Source: Nocardioides abyssi
GTDB lineage: Bacteria; Actinomycetota; Actinomycetes; Propionibacteriales; Nocardioidaceae
Assembly (NCBI RefSeq): GCF_030412915.1
Contig: NZ_JAUHJR010000006.1
Coordinates: 62,001-126,000, forward strand
Length of the DNA stretch: 64,000 nucleotides
Direction: 5' to 3'
Position 1 is the first letter of the stretch; each line of letters begins with the position of its first letter. Positions 60,986-64,000 of this stretch are shown in pieces. The notes under the pieces are model-generated. The model had not been told where the DNA came from, ran no database searches, and saw nothing but the letters and a program-made list of their open reading frames with translations. Both the position numbers and the translations under genes were made by a program.

Positions 60986-61674
60986 GTGGACCCGACGCGT
61001 CGTTCGACGACGACCCGCAGCTGCGCGAGCGGCTGCGCGCCGTCGACCCCGCAGCCTCCCTCGCCCCGGCCGACCCCGACCGGGTGGCCCGACTCCTGGA
61101 GGCGACGATGAGCACCCCCGACCGCGACACCACCCACGACACGGGCCAGCACGACATCGGCCAGCACGACACGACGCAGCACAGGGACACCGGGACGACC
61201 CGCCGCCCGTTCGCCCGGATCGCTGGCGTGGCCGCCGTGCTGGTGATCGGCGGCGTGGCGTTCGCCGCGACCACCGGCGGCGACGACGAGACGCCCCCGA
61301 CCGCGGGCGGCGACCCGGCCCCGAGCGTGCTGACCCTCGCGGCGCCGGCCGAGCAGGGCGCCGGCGCGCGCTGCATGATGCCGAACGCCGACGTGCTGGC
61401 CGGCCAGGACGTCGCGTTCCTCGGCACGGTCGAGGAGCTCGGCGCCGACACGGTGCTGCTGGCCGTCGACGAGCAGTACGCCGGCGAGGAGGCCGACGAG
61501 GTCCGCGTCGAGTCCCCGGCCGACCGGATGGAGCTGCTCGTCGGATCGGTCGACTTCCGCGAGGGCGAGCAGTACCTCGTCTCCGCCACCGGCGGCGAGG
61601 TCGCCGTCTGCGGGCTGAGCGGCCCGGCGACCGGCGAGCTGCAGAACCTCTACGCCGAGGCGTTCGGGGGCTGA
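60982..61674 (+). CDS. Putative membrane anti-sigma partner with His/Asp-rich segment
   Basis: 230 residues. A cytoplasmic acidic N terminus (DPQLRERLRAVDPAASL, as in many sigma partners), then a repeat-like segment HDTGQHDIGQHDTTQH (about residues 52-67), one membrane helix (IAGVAAVLVIGGVAFAATT, about 79-97) and an external domain of about 130 residues with two cysteines (RCMMP, AVCGL). It is coupled to the ECF sigma. The histidines could sense metal. Not a recognised zinc anti-sigma (no HxxxCxxC). Confidence 0.7.
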   Translation: MSGPDASFDDDPQLRERLRAVDPAASLAPADPDRVARLLEATMSTPDRDTTHDTGQHDIGQHDTTQHRDTGTTRRPFARIAGVAAVLVIGGVAFAATTGGDDETPPTAGGDPAPSVLTLAAPAEQGAGARCMMPNADVLAGQDVAFLGTVEELGADTVLLAVDEQYAGEEADEVRVESPADRMELLVGSVDFREGEQYLVSATGGEVAVCGLSGPATGELQNLYAEAFGG

Positions 61675-62223
61675 GTGGACCCCAGGGGCGGAGTGCTGCA
61701 CGGGATCGTCCTGGCCGCGGGCGCGGGCACTCGGATGGGCACCCCCAAGGCGCTCGTCGACGACTGGCTGGCCCGCGCCGTCCACGTGCTGACCGAGGGT
61801 GGCTGCGACCGGGTCACGGCCGTCCTCGGCGCCCGCGCGGACGACGCGCTCGGCCTGCTGCCGCGGGGCGCGGCGTACGTCGTGGCGCAGGACTGGGCGG
61901 ACGGCCAGTCGGCCTCGCTGCGCGCGGGGCTCGCCGCGGTCGGCCCGGACGCCGACGCCGCGCTGGTGACGCTCGTCGACCTCCCCGACCTGGTGCCCGG
62001 CGTGGTCCGCCGGGTGGCGGAGCACGCCGCGGCGGGGACGCTGGCGCGGGCGGCGTACGACGGCGTCCCCGGCCACCCGGTGCTGCTCGGCCGCGACCAC
62101 TGGGCCGGCGTGCTGGCCGAGACCGCGGGCGACCGGGGTGCGAAGGGCTACCTGGCGACCCACGACGTCGCGCTGGTCGAGTGCGGCGACCTCGCCACCG
62201 GCGCTGACGTCGATCAGCGCTGA
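61675..62223 (+). CDS. MobA-like nucleotidyltransferase (molybdenum cofactor cytidylyltransferase-like)
   Basis: 182 residues. GIVLAAGAGTRMGTPKALVDDW is the NTP loop with its lysine; DGQSASLRAGLAAV, LVTLVDLPDLVPGVV and GVPGHPVLLGRDHW follow the MocA pattern. MocA adds CMP to molybdopterin for xanthine dehydrogenase-type enzymes, fitting the CoxD/CoxE genes just downstream. GTG directly follows the previous stop. It overlaps the convergent DUF3253 gene by 10 nt. Confidence 0.85.
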   Translation: MDPRGGVLHGIVLAAGAGTRMGTPKALVDDWLARAVHVLTEGGCDRVTAVLGARADDALGLLPRGAAYVVAQDWADGQSASLRAGLAAVGPDADAALVTLVDLPDLVPGVVRRVAEHAAAGTLARAAYDGVPGHPVLLGRDHWAGVLAETAGDRGAKGYLATHDVALVECGDLATGADVDQR

Positions 62224-62510
62224 GGCGACCGCCGCCGGATCCGCACCGGCCCGCGGGCGGTGGGCAGGTCGACGACCTCGCCGCGCTGGGTGACCTCGAC
62301 CTCGCCGGCCTCGACGAGCCGCTGGGCGGCCTGCCGGGCGGGCTCCATCAGGTCGCGCCAGCCGTCCGCGGTGCCGACGGCGCGGGCGGCGTCGGAGGGG
62401 CAGATCGTCCTCCCCTCGTCGCGCTGCGCGAGCAGGTCGAGGATGGTCCGCTCGAGGCGGGTGCCGACGTCGTCGGCGTCGCCACTACCACTCCCGTCCG
62501 GACCGCTCAC
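62214..62510 (-). CDS. DUF3253 protein
   Basis: 98 residues. RLERTILDLLAQRDEGRTICPSDAARAVG...WRDLMEPARQAAQRLVEAGEVEVTQRGEVVDLPTARGPVRIRR is the DUF3253 winged-helix-like domain. Small family of unknown role. Start GTG 62510; no -10 motif of the leaderless type is seen, only TTGACT nearby. Its last 10 nt overlap the end of the convergent nucleotidyltransferase. Confidence 0.85.
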   Translation of the reverse strand: MSGPDGSGSGDADDVGTRLERTILDLLAQRDEGRTICPSDAARAVGTADGWRDLMEPARQAAQRLVEAGEVEVTQRGEVVDLPTARGPVRIRRRSPQR

Positions 62511-62561
62511 ACCAGGCAGTCAACCAACCGGCCCCCAACAGGCCCGTCGTAGCCTCGAGGC

Positions 62562-63449
62562 ATGACAGGCGTCACCCCCGCAGGCCTCGAGGTCGGCGAC
62601 GTCGCGGAGCGGCTCGCGGCGACCGGTTACCTCATCGACCCCGACCTGGCCACGGTCACCTTCCTCGCCCTGCGGATGGGCCGACCGCTGCTGCTGGAGG
62701 GGGAGCCCGGCACCGGCAAGACCGCGCTGGCCGAGGCGATCGCGGAGTCGCTGGACCTGCCGCTGCTGCGGCTGCAGTGCTACGAGGGGATCGACGCCAC
62801 CCAGGCGCTCTACGACTGGGACTTCCCGCGCCAGGTGCTGCACCTGCGGGCGCTCGAGGCCGCCGGCGGCGCGGGCGCGGAGGAGGCCGAGAAGAGCCTG
62901 TACGACGAGCGGTTCCTGCTCGCGCGCCCGGTGCTGGCCGCGCTGAAGCAGAGCCCGGCGGTGCTGCTCGTCGACGAGGTCGACCGCGCCGACGACGAGT
63001 TCGAGGCGTTCCTGCTCGAGGTGCTCTCCACCTACCAGGTCACGATCCCGGAGCTCGGCACGGTGCGGGCCGCGACCCCGCCGATCGTCGTGCTGACCTC
63101 CAACCGCACCCGCGAGCTGCACGACGCGCTCAAGCGGCGCTGCCTCTACCACTGGATCGACCACCCGGCGCTCGAGCGCGAGGTCGCGATCGTCCGCTCC
63201 CGCGCCCCCGAGGTGGCCGAGTCGCTGGCCCGCCAGGTCGTCGAGGTCGTGCAGGGCCTGCGCGCCGACACCGGCCTGGTCAAGCCGCCCGGCGTCGCGG
63301 AGACCCTCGACTGGGCCCGCGCGCTGCACCACCTCGGCACGACCGAGCTGGACCTGGCGACCGCCGCGGCGAGCCTCGGCGCGCTGGTGAAGTACCGCGA
63401 GGACGCCGACCGCGTCCGCACCGCCCTCGACCGGGTGCTGACGCCGTGA
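62562..63449 (+). CDS. MoxR-type AAA ATPase (CoxD-like)
   Basis: 295 residues. Walker A GEPGTGKTALAEA, Walker B VLLVDEVDRAD, sensor 1 LTSNRTRELHDALKRRC and lid LEREVAIVRSRAPEV. CoxD-type AAA ATPases assist insertion of the molybdenum-copper centre of CO dehydrogenase and related Mo-hydroxylases with a VWA partner (CoxE), which follows with a GTGA overlap. ATG 62562 follows TAGCCT (62550-62555) by 6 nt. Confidence 0.93.
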   Translation: MTGVTPAGLEVGDVAERLAATGYLIDPDLATVTFLALRMGRPLLLEGEPGTGKTALAEAIAESLDLPLLRLQCYEGIDATQALYDWDFPRQVLHLRALEAAGGAGAEEAEKSLYDERFLLARPVLAALKQSPAVLLVDEVDRADDEFEAFLLEVLSTYQVTIPELGTVRAATPPIVVLTSNRTRELHDALKRRCLYHWIDHPALEREVAIVRSRAPEVAESLARQVVEVVQGLRADTGLVKPPGVAETLDWARALHHLGTTELDLATAAASLGALVKYREDADRVRTALDRVLTP

Positions 63450-64000
63450 CAGCGGTCCTCGAGCCGGGGACGCGCCACGAGGCCGACGAGGTGCTCCTCG
63501 GCTTCACCCGCGCGCTCCGCGCCGCCGGGGTGGGCGTGACCTCCGACCGCGCCCAGCAGTACCTCGCCGCCGTCGCCCTCCTCGGCCCCACCGAGGAGGG
63601 CACCCGCTCCGCCGGCCGCGCCACGCTGTGCGCCGGCCCCGACGACCTGGCCCGGCACGAGCAGGTGTTCGCGGCGTACTTCGACCACCGCACCGGCCTG
63701 CCGCGGCCGCGGCCCGCCGCACCGGCCACGACGTCGTACGCCGCGATGCCGCTGACCGAGGCGACCGGCGCCGCCGAGGGCCCCGAGGAGCCCGACGTCG
63801 TGCGCGCGATGGCCAGCGACGCGGAGGTGCTCCGCCACCGCGACGTCGCCGGCCTGTCGCCGGCCGAGCGGGCCCGGCTCACCGCGCTCTTCGCGACCCT
63901 GCGCCCGCGCGCCCCGCACCGGCGCAGCGCCCGCCAGCGCGTCTGGCACCGCGGCGACGTCGACGCCGCCCGCACCCTGCGCGCCAGCCTGCGCCGGATG
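63446..64000 (+). CDS. CoxE-like VWA-domain protein (N-terminal part, cut by window edge)
   Basis: 185 codons visible, open at the end. VLLGFTRALRAAGVGVTSDRAQQYLAAVALLG and the later RALFATLRPRAPHRRSARQRVWHRGDVDAARTLRASLRRM match the N-terminal region of CoxE-like proteins that precede a C-terminal von Willebrand A domain (MIDAS expected beyond the window). GTG overlaps the CoxD-like stop. With CoxD and MocA-like genes nearby it forms a Mo-hydroxylase maturation set. Confidence 0.85.
   Translation, partial: MTAVLEPGTRHEADEVLLGFTRALRAAGVGVTSDRAQQYLAAVALLGPTEEGTRSAGRATLCAGPDDLARHEQVFAAYFDHRTGLPRPRPAAPATTSYAAMPLTEATGAAEGPEEPDVVRAMASDAEVLRHRDVAGLSPAERARLTALFATLRPRAPHRRSARQRVWHRGDVDAARTLRASLRRM

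Overview
The window is 64 kb of very GC-rich actinobacterial chromosome. The best fit by gene content is the Nocardioidaceae (Nocardioides-like), judged from CarD, the ispF-cysS-rlmB neighbourhood, DUF3263, DUF4032 and DUF3253 proteins, a lone groEL with CIRCE boxes, an Eis-type acetyltransferase, abundant GTG starts, and many leaderless promoters (TANNNT placed 6-8 nt before the start codon). There is no IS element, prophage or CRISPR array. Codon use looks even throughout, so this is ordinary chromosome, with its novelty in regulation and in intergenic repeats.

Layout. 1-12.5 kb is a housekeeping block: CarD, an IspD-like degenerate protein facing the true IspD, NirD and a sirohydrochlorin chelatase-like protein, IspF with an alpha/beta hydrolase, a membrane-anchored molybdopterin oxidase with an odd SDR, a secreted C39-like protein, CysS, RlmB, and a membrane metallophosphoesterase. 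12.6-15 kb holds a divergent Eis-type acetyltransferase and an acyl-CoA dehydrogenase. 15.1-24.3 kb is a seven-gene ABC-transport operon: two related lipoproteins, a fused LivHM permease, LivG, LivF and two surface/membrane proteins. 24.5-28.5 kb carries a DUF4032 kinase-like protein, a GH13 amylase, an SDR and tRNA-Thr. 29-33.4 kb carries pyridoxal kinase, a GMC oxidoreductase and an aldehyde dehydrogenase. 33.6-36.2 kb has a LigB-type dioxygenase, Ung, a thioesterase and an HxlR regulator. 36.2-41.2 kb has a flavin amine oxidase and a beta-propeller protein divergent from a TetR-aldolase-sugar kinase operon. 41.3-47.1 kb has a PLP decarboxylase, an MFS transporter, a PhaC-like hydrolase with a histone-like tail, and a glutamate-synthase-domain protein. 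47.2-53.7 kb has OtsA, a two-component system, an Idh/MocA dehydrogenase, DUF3263, a LytR_C protein and OtsB. 53.7-57.9 kb has a repeat array, a SAM riboswitch, a threonine-synthase-like gene with a sulfur carrier, and a TylF/coiled-coil/ATP-grasp operon. 57.9-64 kb has CIRCE-groEL, RidA, an ECF sigma with its membrane partner, and a MocA-CoxD-CoxE type molybdenum-hydroxylase maturation set that runs off the window.

Three themes link the genes. First, KstR-like boxes (TNNAACNNGTTNNA) sit before the ABC operon, between the amylase and the SDR, and before the GMC/aldehyde dehydrogenase pair, suggesting one lipid or steroid regulon. Second, a SAM-I riboswitch controls a zinc-ribbon threonine-synthase homologue and a ThiS-like protein, which fits sulfur-carrier-dependent homocysteine synthesis better than threonine synthesis. 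Third, almost every convergent gene junction holds a long palindromic element. One family occurs three times with a 34-40 bp palindrome beside a 20 bp palindrome, and one copy supplies the last codons and stop of a gene. A further array of 22-bp-spaced repeats (four direct, three inverted) lies upstream of the riboswitch.
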